From positions 62,001-126,000 of the forward strand of contig CAVOZW010000027.1 of the NCBI GenBank assembly GCA_963701385.1: a stretch of 64,000 nt of DNA. The letters are read 5' to 3'. A model generated the notes under the pieces. It had not been told where the DNA came from. It searched no databases and was given only the letters and a program-made list of their open reading frames with translations. Positions 46,564 through 55,390 of this stretch are shown in pieces; positions within the stretch are counted from its first letter, which is position 1, and the number at the start of each line of letters is the position of its first letter. A program made the position numbers and the translations under genes. The stretch is from B30-G6 sp963701385. Lineage in GTDB: Bacteria > Desulfobacterota > Desulfobacteria > Desulfobacterales > B30-G6.

Positions 46564-46907
46564 AAAAAATCGCCTTGTTTGCCTTTAATGGTGACCCCAT
46601 GTGCTTTGTCCATGTGCTTCTGAATGCCCTGGACTTGCATGCCAAGGGGCAGAAAGCCAGAATTGTTTTGGAGGGCGCCGCCACCCGGCTGATACCCGAA
46701 CTCGACAAACCGGGCAGCCCATTGCAGCCGCTCTGGGAAGAAGCACGAAATCAAGATCTTATCGATGGTTTTTGTAAGGCCTGTTCCAACAAAATGGGTA
46801 CCCTTGCAGCAGCAAAAGATCAGAAGCTCAAAGCACTAGATGAAATGAGCGGTCACCCCAGCATGGCCCGTTACCTGGCCGAGGGGTTTGAGGTGATTTC
46901 TTTTTAG
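46560..46907 (+). CDS. DsrE-family protein
   Basis: A 115-residue DsrE/F-like protein from TTG 46560, which overlaps the ferredoxin stop. It has KIALFAFNGDPMCFVHVLLNALDLHAKGQKARIVLEGAAT at the start, the alpha/beta core of the family, and later FCKACSNKMGT, with a CxxC that could carry persulfide or metal. The TTG start overlapped by TGA suggests reinitiation after the ferredoxin. By family, sulfur transfer or sensing is possible. It is the second DsrE-type gene of this window. Confidence 0.82.
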   Translation: MKKIALFAFNGDPMCFVHVLLNALDLHAKGQKARIVLEGAATRLIPELDKPGSPLQPLWEEARNQDLIDGFCKACSNKMGTLAAAKDQKLKALDEMSGHPSMARYLAEGFEVISF

Positions 46908-47000
46908 CCTTCGGGTGCCATTCATTACTGCTCCTGGCTCAGGGCTTTCTAAAATACAAAACGTTTTCTTTTCCCCCTCCAAGCCTCGGAACCTTAAAGT

Positions 47001-47720
47001 ATGTCCTTCCGCCAACTCAAAAAGGAAGTTTTCAGTCTCCTCATTCGTGAAGATTTCTCGAACACCCTTGCCCAGTTCTCCCGTATGTCGGGCAGGAAGG
47101 TTGTCAATCCCCTCTTTTCCTTTCTCTACCATGCCGATGACATTGTCCGCTGGCATGCCGTTTCAGCCATGGGCGTGGTCACGGCCGGTCTTGCAGAAGA
47201 AAATATGGAATCGGCTCGCATCATCATGCGGCGCCTGATATGGAATTTGAACGATGAATCCGGCGGAATCGGGTGGGGGTCTCCGGAAGCCATGGGGGAT
47301 ATTTTTGCCCGCAGCGAACGCCTAGCCCGGGAATTTTCCAAGATCCTCATTTCCTACGTTCTACCGCATGGCAATTTTCTGGAACACGGTGTACTTCAAA
47401 GGGGAATGCTCTGGGGTCTCCATCGTTTGAGTGAGGTAAACCCTTTGGCTACTTATGATGCAGTACCTTTTGTGCGTCCTTTTTTAACATCCGAAGATCC
47501 CTTTCACAGGGGCCTGGCAGCCTGTTTTTCAGGAACCGTGCATGATCCCGGCGCCATCCCATATTTAGAAAAACTTATTCGGGACAACTCGCCGATTTCA
47601 CTGTACACCAACTTCCGAATGACTTCCCATAAAGTGGCGGACCTGGCGACAACCGCCATTGCGACGATCGAACAGCATACAAGCGCATCAAACACCCCTT
47701 ATAGCTTGATGATTCAATAG
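47001..47720 (+). CDS. DVU0298-family HEAT-repeat protein
   Basis: A 239-residue all-helical protein. It has the HEAT/ARM-like pattern ADDIVRWHAVSAMGVVTAGLAEENMESAR and LWNLNDESGGIGWGSPEAMGDIFARS-like blocks (seen as LIWNLNDESGGIGWGSPEAM), then LFRGLAACFSG-like units (DPFHRGLAACFSGTVHDPGA). I associate this with the DVU0298 family of sulfate reducers, whose function is unknown. No signal or Cys motif is present. It follows the DsrE-like gene with a 93-bp gap and closes the plus-strand redox cluster. The ATG at 47001 lacks a good ribosome binding site, so the start is less certain. Confidence 0.75.
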   Translation: MSFRQLKKEVFSLLIREDFSNTLAQFSRMSGRKVVNPLFSFLYHADDIVRWHAVSAMGVVTAGLAEENMESARIIMRRLIWNLNDESGGIGWGSPEAMGDIFARSERLAREFSKILISYVLPHGNFLEHGVLQRGMLWGLHRLSEVNPLATYDAVPFVRPFLTSEDPFHRGLAACFSGTVHDPGAIPYLEKLIRDNSPISLYTNFRMTSHKVADLATTAIATIEQHTSASNTPYSLMIQ

Positions 47721-47797
47721 ATTTTTGTTACGGTTTTTATCCGGTAATTCATGGAGTGTTTCCGGATAATTAATTCTCTCCAGCAAAGGATTCTTAG

Positions 47798-48448
47798 ATG
47801 GAATTTCGAATACTAAAAAAGAGGCTTGATATCGGCAAACAATTTGATGTCTTTTTGGACAAAGTTAGTGAGGCAGGGTTATTGTTTAAAGCCGGTGTGG
47901 ATGCATTTTTGTCCGACAATATTGAGTCCTTTGAAAATAAGATCAATGATATTATCGAGACTGAGCATGAAGGTGATGCTCTGCGCAGAAATTTGGAAGA
48001 GACATTGTATATCCAAACGCTGATTCCAGAATCAAGAGGTGACGTCCTTGAACTATTAGAAAACCTGGATGCACTCCTTGATCGTTTCAAGGGGGCCTTG
48101 TGGAAGTTCAACATAGAACGGCCGCAATTGATTAAAGAGTACAATGACGATTTCAGAGAATTAACCAGTATTGTTGTTGAGGCTGTTGAGGCGACTGTCC
48201 GTTCTTCAAGGGCATTTTTTAAAGCCAGTTCATCGGTCACAGACCATATTCATAAAGTTCCTTATTGGGAGTCGCAATCCGATAAGATAGCGTCAAAAAT
48301 CCAACAGACTATTTTTCGACAAGAAGGTCTTTCGTTGAGTGAAAAACTGCAATTAAGGGACTTCGTGAAGCATATCGACAAAATTGCCGACAGAGCTGAA
48401 GACGTTTCAGATAAGTTGCGAATCTTTGTAATCAAACGATCCCTTTAA
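47798..48448 (+). CDS. DUF47/PhoU-like phosphate transport accessory protein
   Basis: A 216-residue helical protein of the DUF47/PhoU-related family (TIGR00153). It opens KKRLDIGKQFDVFLDKVSEAGLLFKAGVDAFL, with internal acidic stretches DIIETEHEGDALRRNLEETL that resemble metal-binding PhoU motifs. AAAGGA lies upstream of the ATG. It ends 8 bp before the PiT phosphate transporter, the family's usual partner, and presumably regulates or gates it. This gene opens the more A/T-rich part of the window. Confidence 0.88.
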   Translation: MEFRILKKRLDIGKQFDVFLDKVSEAGLLFKAGVDAFLSDNIESFENKINDIIETEHEGDALRRNLEETLYIQTLIPESRGDVLELLENLDALLDRFKGALWKFNIERPQLIKEYNDDFRELTSIVVEAVEATVRSSRAFFKASSSVTDHIHKVPYWESQSDKIASKIQQTIFRQEGLSLSEKLQLRDFVKHIDKIADRAEDVSDKLRIFVIKRSL

Positions 48449-48456
48449 GGCTGACG

Positions 48457-49932
48457 ATGTTTATTTTCTTTCTTTCAAGTGGCTTGTTTTTAGGCTGGTC
48501 TCTCGGTGCCAACGATGCTTCTAATGTTTTTGGAACAGCAGTTGGCAGCAAGATGGTTCGGTTTCGAACCGCTGCAATCTGTTGCAGCATTTTTATTCTT
48601 CTTGGTGCTGTCATCAGCGGTGCTGGTGCATCTCATACACTTGGAAAACTCGGTTCGGTCAACGCAATTGCCGGAGCGTTTATTGTTGCATTGTCTGCGG
48701 CTGCAAGTGTTTATTCGATGACCAAGCTCGGTTACCCTGTATCCACATCCCAAGCAATCGTGGGCGCAATCATTGGCTGGAATTTTTTCAGCGGCTCATT
48801 GACCGACTATCACACCTTGTCAAGAATTGCTATCACATGGGTTGCCTGCCCGGCACTTTCTGCAATCATTGCACTGATCCTGTACATGTTTATCGTCTTT
48901 GTCATTGGTCGGGTTAAAATCGACATGTTCAGGCTTGATTCCATGACACGGTATGGTCTGATTGTGATGGGGGCCTTCGGAGCATACAGCCTTGGTGCAA
49001 ATAATATTGCTAATGTAATGGGTGTATTTATCCCGGTTTCTCCTTTTGCTGACATTTCATTTTTCGGGTTATTCAAACTGACTTCGACACAGCAACTATT
49101 CTTTATCGGAGGAGTTGCCATTGGTGCTGGCGTTCTCACATACTCCCGAAAGGTTATGGAGACTGTTGGTGAAGGAATTATGAATCTTTCACCGGTTGCC
49201 GCATTTGTGGTGGTCTCTGCCCATTCTCTTGTGTTATTTTTATTCGCTTCACAGGGCCTTGAAGCACTCCTGAGACAACACGGATTACCCACGATTCCTC
49301 TGGTCCCTGTTTCCAGTTCTCAAGCGATAGTGGGTGCTGTCATTGGGATTGGTTTACTTAAAGGTGGAAAAGGTATCCGATGGAGAGTTCTGGGTGGCAT
49401 AGGAAGCAGTTGGGTGGTGACACCGATAATAGCAGCCATGATAAGTTTTATTTCGCTATTTTTTTTACAGAACGTTTTTGAGCAAAAAACCTATCGTCCA
49501 GTACCCTATGCCATCACTTCAGAAGCAATGGTACACATTCAGAAGCAAGGCATATCTCTTGAAGAAACTGGTAACATATTTGGAAAAGAATTTCCGGACG
49601 CAGAACATTTCAATCGAACGTTGTCAAACCAGAAAAATTTGAAGCCGACGGATCGAGCATTTATTTTGAAAGCTGCAGAAATTGATCCCATGGAAGTTAC
49701 TGCCGAAAACCTTGCAACGATCAGTCTTGACACAGATTGGATTACCGAGCAGGAATTTGCCGCTCTTGAAAAACTTGCAGGCAGAAAATTTAAGCATAAA
49801 TGGCAGTTGGGTGAAGCTCTTGCTAAAATATCTCCACATTGGCAGCCTATAGAAAGTGAAAAGAAATATAATGAGAGGTTACAGTATAAATTGTCACATA
49901 TTTATGATAAATTTCGAGATTCTAATAAATAG
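48457..49932 (+). CDS. PiT-family inorganic phosphate transporter
   Basis: A 491-residue membrane transporter that takes up phosphate with a cation. The N-terminal repeat has LFLGWSLGANDASNVFGTAVGSKMV, and the second LGANNIANVMGVFI, matching the duplicated GANDxANxxGxxV signature. YPVSTSQAIVGAIIGW and VPVSSSQAIVGAVIG are the paired P-loop-like repeats. About ten hydrophobic segments fill residues 1-350, followed by a soluble tail of about 130 residues (from about residue 360, NVFEQKTYRPVPYA). The tail is not part of the classic PiT core and may be regulatory. It is coupled to the DUF47 gene 8 bp upstream. Confidence 0.93.
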   Translation: MFIFFLSSGLFLGWSLGANDASNVFGTAVGSKMVRFRTAAICCSIFILLGAVISGAGASHTLGKLGSVNAIAGAFIVALSAAASVYSMTKLGYPVSTSQAIVGAIIGWNFFSGSLTDYHTLSRIAITWVACPALSAIIALILYMFIVFVIGRVKIDMFRLDSMTRYGLIVMGAFGAYSLGANNIANVMGVFIPVSPFADISFFGLFKLTSTQQLFFIGGVAIGAGVLTYSRKVMETVGEGIMNLSPVAAFVVVSAHSLVLFLFASQGLEALLRQHGLPTIPLVPVSSSQAIVGAVIGIGLLKGGKGIRWRVLGGIGSSWVVTPIIAAMISFISLFFLQNVFEQKTYRPVPYAITSEAMVHIQKQGISLEETGNIFGKEFPDAEHFNRTLSNQKNLKPTDRAFILKAAEIDPMEVTAENLATISLDTDWITEQEFAALEKLAGRKFKHKWQLGEALAKISPHWQPIESEKKYNERLQYKLSHIYDKFRDSNK

Positions 49933-50076
49933 AAGAGATTATCTCTCAAAAGTCATTCCCCTAAAACCGGAGATGCTCCAACATCTATTTACCGGAGCTG
50001 AATTTCATATACCTGGCATTTATCTGCTGTGCGCCTATTATCGGTTTTTAGGCAATATTTAAAAAACATCACCCCC

Positions 50077-50283
50077 TTACAACCAATGTGAAAAATCCAC
50101 ATCTTGTGATTTTAATAATTTCCTGATAATGTTTGTAAAGTCATGAATCAGACTTGTACCTGGTCTGGTTTTCAAATACTTCTCGGCACTCCTGATCATT
50201 TCTCTTTTGATCTTCACAATAGCATCACTATTCTTGAGTTCGAGAAAATATGACAATAATGCAAGTATGTGTGATTGCGTTTG
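50077..50283 (-). pseudogene. Remnant of an unidentified gene (68 codons, no start)
   Basis: The minus strand is open for 68 codons between TAG (50286-50284) and TAA (50079-50077) but has no usable start near the N-terminus. It reads ILALLSYFLELKNSDAIVKI and ends RKLLKSQDVDFSHWL, a well-formed, charged helical C-terminus. The upstream end abuts the repeat fragment, suggesting that the rest was lost in a rearrangement. Family not recognised. Confidence 0.4.
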
Positions 50284-50288
50284 CTACT

Positions 50289-50331
50289 AAAAAATATCTT
50301 TTGACCCAAATCCTGTGTTGGACTCTCTTTA
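50289..50331. repeat. Truncated second copy of the 144-bp palindromic repeat
   Basis: This stretch, including ATATCTTTTGACCCAAATCC and TGTGTTGGACTCTC, matches the reverse complement of about 43308-43343 in the MITE-like element with a few substitutions. Only one arm is present; the centre and other arm are missing. Confidence 0.5.
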
Positions 50332-50370
50332 TTTCTTTGGTAATAATTTTAGCGACAACGAGGAACTATA

Positions 50371-52562
50371 ATGCCAATTTTAAATGAATTAAAACATATC
50401 CCTCCCAACGTAAAAGCATATAGGCTCATGCTACAATTATTCAAAGAAAATAAAGATCTTACCGATATCATCGACACTTCAAAAACCATTCGCCAGGCAA
50501 AAAAAAGATTAAAGACCTGGGCCTTAGAGATCCTTTCCGAAAACAAACAGGCCAATGCTTACTATCTTCGAAAAAAAATTGGCAAAAGCCAGCTCGATAA
50601 GCTGAGATCCAAAGATTATGCGGCCATTCGTATCCTGGATTATATCAAACATTCCGGCAGGCAATTCAAGGATCTTAATCACAAGGGCGAAATTGTGGAA
50701 AATGATCCCTTTGCCATTCTAATGCAATGTGCCCGCAAAGGGACTGGCGGAGCCACCCCTGCTTTTTTTTATGACATGATTCACCTGTTCAGACAGTTTT
50801 CAGGGCATATAGATCCTGTACCAAATAAATTGAAGATTTCATCATGGATGGACAGATATTCTTCAGGTCTTGATCCGGATATCATCCGGCAGCGGGAAAA
50901 AAATAAACTTCGGATACTGAAAATCATCATTAAAACAATTGATGAAAAAAGAACAAAAAGCAAACGGTTTAGATTTAAAAAAGGGATGTCACAGAAGGAA
51001 AAAATGGCCCTTGCCAAAAAATGGTGGAACGATCATCAATTTCATCTCAAATTTGCAGTCAGAACCCCTGAAAACCTAAATGAAATGCTTGAGTTCTCCC
51101 TTGACAAGGAAACGATGGGCAACCTGAAACAAGCTCAAAAAGTTGGAATTCCCTTCTTTGTCAACCCCTATTACCTGTCGCTTATTGACACCCATGCCTC
51201 TCCTGTTTCCTTGGGTGCGGATCTTGCCATCAGGCAATATATGATCTATTCAAAGGAACTGATCAATGAATTCGGCACTATTCATGCCTGGGAAAAAGAA
51301 GATATTGTGGAGCCCGGAAAACCCAATGTTGCAGGCTGGATCATTCCAGATACCTGTATCCACAGACGATATCCCAACGTCGCCATATTAATTCCAAAAA
51401 GCATGGGCCGTGCCTGTGGCGGACTGTGTTCAATCTGCCAGAGAATGTATGGCTTTCAACAAGGTGATTTGAATTTTGACCTTGAAAAATTACAAGTCAA
51501 GAAATCATTTGACGAACGCTTGGAAGCCTCTATCAGCTATTTTGAAAATGACTCCCAGTTAAGGGACATTCTCATCACTGGCGGTGATTCTCTGATGAGC
51601 ACCAATAAAACCCTTCGAAAAATTTTTCAAAGCATTTATAATATGGCCAAAAGAAAACGCAGGGCCAATAGGAAAAGAAAAGATGGAGAAAAATACGCAC
51701 AGATCTTAAGGGTAAGACTGGGCACCAGGCTTCCGGTTTATCTTCCCATGAGAATTCAAGGCTGGTCTTGTAAACATACTTGCCGAGTTCAAAGAAAAAG
51801 CTTCAAAAATAGGCATTCAAGCAATTTGTTTTCCAGACCCATTTTGAATCTCCAATGGAGATAACCCCTGAAACAAGATTCTGTGTAGATCAGCTGAATA
51901 AAGCCGGGTGGATTGTAACCAACCAGCTGGTTTTCACATCGGCTGCATCAAGAAGGGGGCATACGGCTAAACTCCGAAAAGTACTCAACGATATCGGGAT
52001 TCTTCCCTATTATTCATTTACCGTTAAAGGATATATGGAAAATAGCCATCTTTTTTCACCCAATGCACGGTTGGTTCAGGAAGGCATGGAAGAAAAGAGT
52101 ATCGGACTTCTGCCAGATAAATTTTTTCCGGACCTAAGACAACTGCCTTTAAATGCTGAAAATATAGTTGATAACATCGCCCGGTTGAGAACAGATGCTG
52201 ACATCCCGTTCCTATCCTCTGACAGGAATGTCCTCAATCTTCCGGGGGTCGGCAAGAGTCTTACTTTCAGGACCATCGGTATTACCAATGACGGCAGAAG
52301 AATCCTTGAATTTGATCATGATGCCACAAGGGAGCATAGTCCAATGATAGAAAAGATAGGAAAAGTCACCATCATTGAATCTAAAAGTATCCATGATTAT
52401 CTCCAACAGCTTGACAATATGGGCGAAGATGTGAGCGAGTATGAATCAATTTATGGATATTCTTTAAGTGAAACAGAACCCAGGAACCCAATCTTTGAAT
52501 ATCCGGCCTATGACTATGGTGTAACAAAAGAAATGACGAATCTGGATCTTCAGTTGGCTTAA
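50371..52562 (+). pseudogene. Lysine 2,3-aminomutase (KamA)-family radical SAM protein, carrying two frameshifts
   Basis: A protein of about 729 residues if repaired. Residues 1-250 are an N-terminal extension; the radical SAM domain has the cluster CGGLCSIC at Cys349, 353, 356, within IPKSMGRACGGLCSICQRM, and LITGGDSLMS. The frame breaks at 51754-51760 and again at 51815-51821, both times in ATTCAAG. Dropping one base at each restores RIKAGLVNILAEFKEKASK, then GIKQFVFQTHFESPMEITPET, a typical KamA stretch; the frame then runs RRGHTAKLRKVLNDIGILPYY to the stop. The first frame alone would give a 497-residue truncated protein. GAGGA lies upstream. The long form resembles uncharacterised KamA-like proteins, so aminomutase activity on lysine is not assured. 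Confidence 0.78.
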
Positions 52563-52743
52563 AAGAGGCACCGTCATGGTCTCATCTGCATCTGTCAGCC
52601 ATGAAAAGGCAAGCAAGATTAGTATTAGGTCTCCTTTAATAATGGTCTTTTAACAGAACCACCAACAATTTGAGCGTGAATAAGAGGGTCAATAGTGCTG
52701 GGAATGGAGAACTACGGAACACATTTAAAATAAGGAGGATATT

Positions 52744-52890
52744 ATGGCCACCCAAGACAAATGCTGTTCAATCGTACCTTATTTCAAGGTAAACGATGGG
52801 AAAATTGATGCTTTTCAGGCTCTTTGTGAACAATTTGTAAATAAAACAAAAGAAGAAGCCAAATGCCTTTATTATGGTTTTAGACGATAA
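52744..52890 (+). pseudogene. Truncated antibiotic-biosynthesis-monooxygenase-like small ORF
   Basis: A 48-residue ORF with an excellent ribosome binding site (TAAGGAGG before ATG 52744) reads MATQDKCCSIVPYFKVNDGK and ends EEAKCLYYGFRR. It resembles the N-terminal half of a dimeric alpha/beta-barrel (ABM-like) protein, which would be about 95-100 residues. The reading frame is lost after YYGF, and the following sequence does not restore it in any frame. It may be a broken gene or a genuinely short derivative. The flanking gaps 52563-52743 and 52891-53064 hold nothing else. Confidence 0.5.
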
Positions 52891-53064
52891 GTTTCACGAA
52901 GACAGAATTGATCTGGCAATATTTCAGATTGTTGGATAGTGGGACTATCTCAATCGGCATGATAGCCCTCCTTTGCTTTTTAACCGCTGTAAGAATTTGC
53001 TATTTTGCGTAATTTGTTGTATAAAATTGAGCAACTACCCAACATTCAAAACAAAGGAGGCTTT

Positions 53065-53625
53065 ATGTTTAAGCAAAGCGAAAAAGCTAAAAAAGACCTT
53101 AACAACAAAGTGGAAAATGATTCAACAAAAAAACCCATAGAGGTTTCAAGTACGGCTGTTGATGGATCGAATCTCTCACGCGACGCACTACCTTCATCAA
53201 AAAGCGAAAAAACGATTATTGGTGAGAATATTTCTATTGAAGGCAACATTCGTGCCGAAGAAAATTTGACTATTGAAGGATTTATGAAAGGTAATGTTAA
53301 GATAGAGAAGCATAATTTTGGCGTAGGTTCCAAAGGACGGTTTGAGGGAGAAATACGCGCTAACAATGTGATAATCGGCGGTCTATTGCATGGTAAAGTC
53401 AACGCTACGGGAAAGGTAGAAATCACCAAAAACGCCGACTTCTATGGCACTATCAAAGCAGATAGCATCGCAATAGAAGAAGGGGCTTTTTTCAAGGGCG
53501 AAATTGAATTGGGTCGGGAACCTCATAAAAAAGATGATTCTGTCGCTAAACAGATGAAAGAAACGGAGCATAGAGGAAAACAGGTATCAAGCATGCCATC
53601 ACTTGAAGCCGTCAAGGAAAACTGA
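53065..53625 (+). CDS. Bactofilin (polymer-forming cytoskeletal protein)
   Basis: A 186-residue bactofilin. ATG 53065 follows AAAGGAGG. Disordered, Lys/Ser-rich ends flank a right-handed beta-helix core of about 110 residues, visible as short hydrophobic-Gly repeats: TIIGENISIEGNIRAEENLTIEG, FMKGNVKIEKHNFGVGSKGRFEGEIRA, NNVIIGGLLHGKVNATGKVEITKNADFYGTIKADSIAIEEGAFFKGEIE. Bactofilins polymerise without nucleotide and organise cell shape, wall synthesis or polarity. It ends 3 bp before the methyltransferase-like gene. Confidence 0.9.
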   Translation: MFKQSEKAKKDLNNKVENDSTKKPIEVSSTAVDGSNLSRDALPSSKSEKTIIGENISIEGNIRAEENLTIEGFMKGNVKIEKHNFGVGSKGRFEGEIRANNVIIGGLLHGKVNATGKVEITKNADFYGTIKADSIAIEEGAFFKGEIELGREPHKKDDSVAKQMKETEHRGKQVSSMPSLEAVKEN

Positions 53626-53628
53626 TTC

Positions 53629-54234
53629 TTGGAGGCAATTATCGGCACACCGCCAATTAACTCTCATCTTGGATCCGAGACTATCGCGTATACAAGTAAT
53701 ATTCTGCAACAACTTGCCAATAGACTCGAGAATCAGCAGAGTGCTCTGGTACTTGATGTGGGGACAGTTTGCAATGAAAATATTAATTTTTTCGCCCAGC
53801 GAGCGAAGAAACTCTTTGTATGTGATATCTTTGCACACATGAATCGGTATCAGAGCAGCGGGTTGAAAACAAAAAGTGTTTGGTGTCACTTGGATTATGA
53901 ACCAAACAGTTTTGACGTGATCAATTTATGGAATCTTGTGGAGCACCTTAACGATACTGATGCCAAAAGACTGACGGAAATTTGCTCTAAAATTGTTAAA
54001 AAAAAGGGTCTGCTATTTGTCATTGACATTGAAAATCACGTTTCTGCACAGGCGGTGAGTTCTTTTGTCATCGGGGAGGATTTTAAAATTTCGCTGCGCC
54101 CGCAAACCCACCTCGATTTTCCCTGGTACTGCCGTCATAATAGAGCGGTGATATCGTTATTCACGTCTTTTTCTACCGTCAAAATATTCCAGTATAAAAA
54201 GGGAATCAGGGAATTTTTATTCCAACTATTGTGA
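53629..54234 (+). CDS. SAM-dependent methyltransferase-like protein
   Basis: A 201-residue class I methyltransferase-like protein. ALVLDVGTVCNENINFFAQRAKKLFVCDIF looks like motif I with an atypical glycine-poor loop (DVGTVCNEN). SFDVINLWNLVEHLNDTDAKRLTEIC is motif IV-like, and KKKGLLFVIDI is motif V-like. The start is uncertain: TTG 53629 has no site upstream, while GGAGG at 53631-53635 would place initiation at a non-AUG codon (ATC 53641). The gap from bactofilin is 3 bp, so translation may be coupled. The degenerate motif I leaves activity in doubt. Confidence 0.65.
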   Translation: MEAIIGTPPINSHLGSETIAYTSNILQQLANRLENQQSALVLDVGTVCNENINFFAQRAKKLFVCDIFAHMNRYQSSGLKTKSVWCHLDYEPNSFDVINLWNLVEHLNDTDAKRLTEICSKIVKKKGLLFVIDIENHVSAQAVSSFVIGEDFKISLRPQTHLDFPWYCRHNRAVISLFTSFSTVKIFQYKKGIREFLFQLL

Positions 54235-54304
54235 ACTTCAATTCGTCCCTCAACTAAAAATCACGGATTCAATACTGCTTATAATCTATCCAGGAGATAT
54301 AAAT

Positions 54305-55390
54305 ATGAGTGAAGAAATTTATCAAGATCTGGCCAAAGTCCTTGATACGCTTCCTAATGGTTTCCCAAAAACAGATTCGGGTGTTGAAATCAAGCTGTTG
54401 AAGAAAATATTTCGACCGCAAGATGCTGAGCTTTTTTGTGATTTACGATTAGATTTTGAAACATCAGAACAAATTGCAGAGCGTACTGGACGCATACTGG
54501 ATGGTCTGGAGAAGCATTTATCTGAAATGAGAGAGCGCGGACAAGTCTTTGGAATAGATCTTGGTGACGTCAAGATGTTCAAGATGGTACCCTGGGCTTT
54601 TGGGATTTATGAATTTCAGCGACCCCACATGGATCGAGAATTAGCTGAAATGTGCGAAGAGTTCGGAAAAGTTTACGGAGAACAATTTTTCACGAAAAAA
54701 CCTCAACTCATGCAAGTTATTCCCATTGAAAAAGAAATACCTAATAAGCAGCAAGCGCTTTCATATGAACATGTTTCAAATATCATCGAAAACAGTCAGT
54801 CCTTTGCGGTATTTGATTGTATATGTAAAAAAGAAAAGCATCTGTTGGATGATGGTTGCGATAAACCATTGGAAGTCTGTATGGCTTATGCACCTATCCC
54901 CGGTGTTTTCGATAAGTCAGACCATTACCGGGCAATTTCAAAAACCGATGCCTATGCGGTACTGAATAAGGCTGAAGAGGCAGGCTTGGTCCATTTAACA
55001 TGGAATGTTGAAAGCGGTCATTTTTTTATTTGTAATTGTTGCGGTTGCTGCTGTGGCGTTTTAGGATCAATTAACAAATTAGGAATAAGTGCATCTGATG
55101 TAATTAATTCATATTATTTCGCGGAAATTAATCCTGAAGAGTGCACCGCCTGTGGAACTTGCATGGATGAACGCTGCCAGGTAAATGCAATCGAAGAAGG
55201 AGACGAGGCATACGAGGTAATCCGTGAGATGTGTATTGGCTGCGGTCTTTGTGTTACAACTTGCCCATCAGAGGCTATATCCCTGGTACGGAAACAGCCG
55301 GAGAATATCAACCCACCACCCAAGGATGAGATGGACTGGTATGAAAAACGTGCCATAGCGCGCGGGGTCGATTTCAGTAAATATAAATAA
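54305..55390 (+). CDS. 4Fe-4S ferredoxin-domain protein
   Basis: A 361-residue soluble iron-sulfur protein. The N-terminal 150 residues are helical with no Cys motif. A central Cys-rich stretch reads FDCICKKEKHLLDDGCDKPLEVCM, and a Cys block ICNCCGCCCGVLGS with five Cys within seven residues follows. The C-terminal bi-cluster ferredoxin domain has CTACGTCMDERCQVNAI and CIGCGLCVTTCPSEAI. AGGAG lies before the ATG. Proteins of this layout are common in Desulfobacterales and some other anaerobes, where they are thought to be electron-transfer modules. A specific role cannot be assigned. Its A/T-rich codon use matches the 47.8-55 kb block. Confidence 0.82.
   Translation: MSEEIYQDLAKVLDTLPNGFPKTDSGVEIKLLKKIFRPQDAELFCDLRLDFETSEQIAERTGRILDGLEKHLSEMRERGQVFGIDLGDVKMFKMVPWAFGIYEFQRPHMDRELAEMCEEFGKVYGEQFFTKKPQLMQVIPIEKEIPNKQQALSYEHVSNIIENSQSFAVFDCICKKEKHLLDDGCDKPLEVCMAYAPIPGVFDKSDHYRAISKTDAYAVLNKAEEAGLVHLTWNVESGHFFICNCCGCCCGVLGSINKLGISASDVINSYYFAEINPEECTACGTCMDERCQVNAIEEGDEAYEVIREMCIGCGLCVTTCPSEAISLVRKQPENINPPPKDEMDWYEKRAIARGVDFSKYK

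Larger units (their letters stand above)
49933..50370. other. 438-bp intergenic region with a gene remnant and a truncated repeat
   Basis: No intact gene. It contains, in order: A/T-rich sequence, the minus-strand remnant at 50077-50283, and the truncated repeat copy at 50289-50331, which abuts the start of the remnant. A GAGGA ribosome binding site precedes the lysine-aminomutase homologue at 50371. Confidence 0.45.

Noticed and set aside
51841..51860. TGA in the KamA break region as another selenocysteine codon
   Set aside because: The TGA lies only in the intermediate frame between the two insertions; the repaired frame reads THFESPMEI without any stop, and no Cys is expected there.
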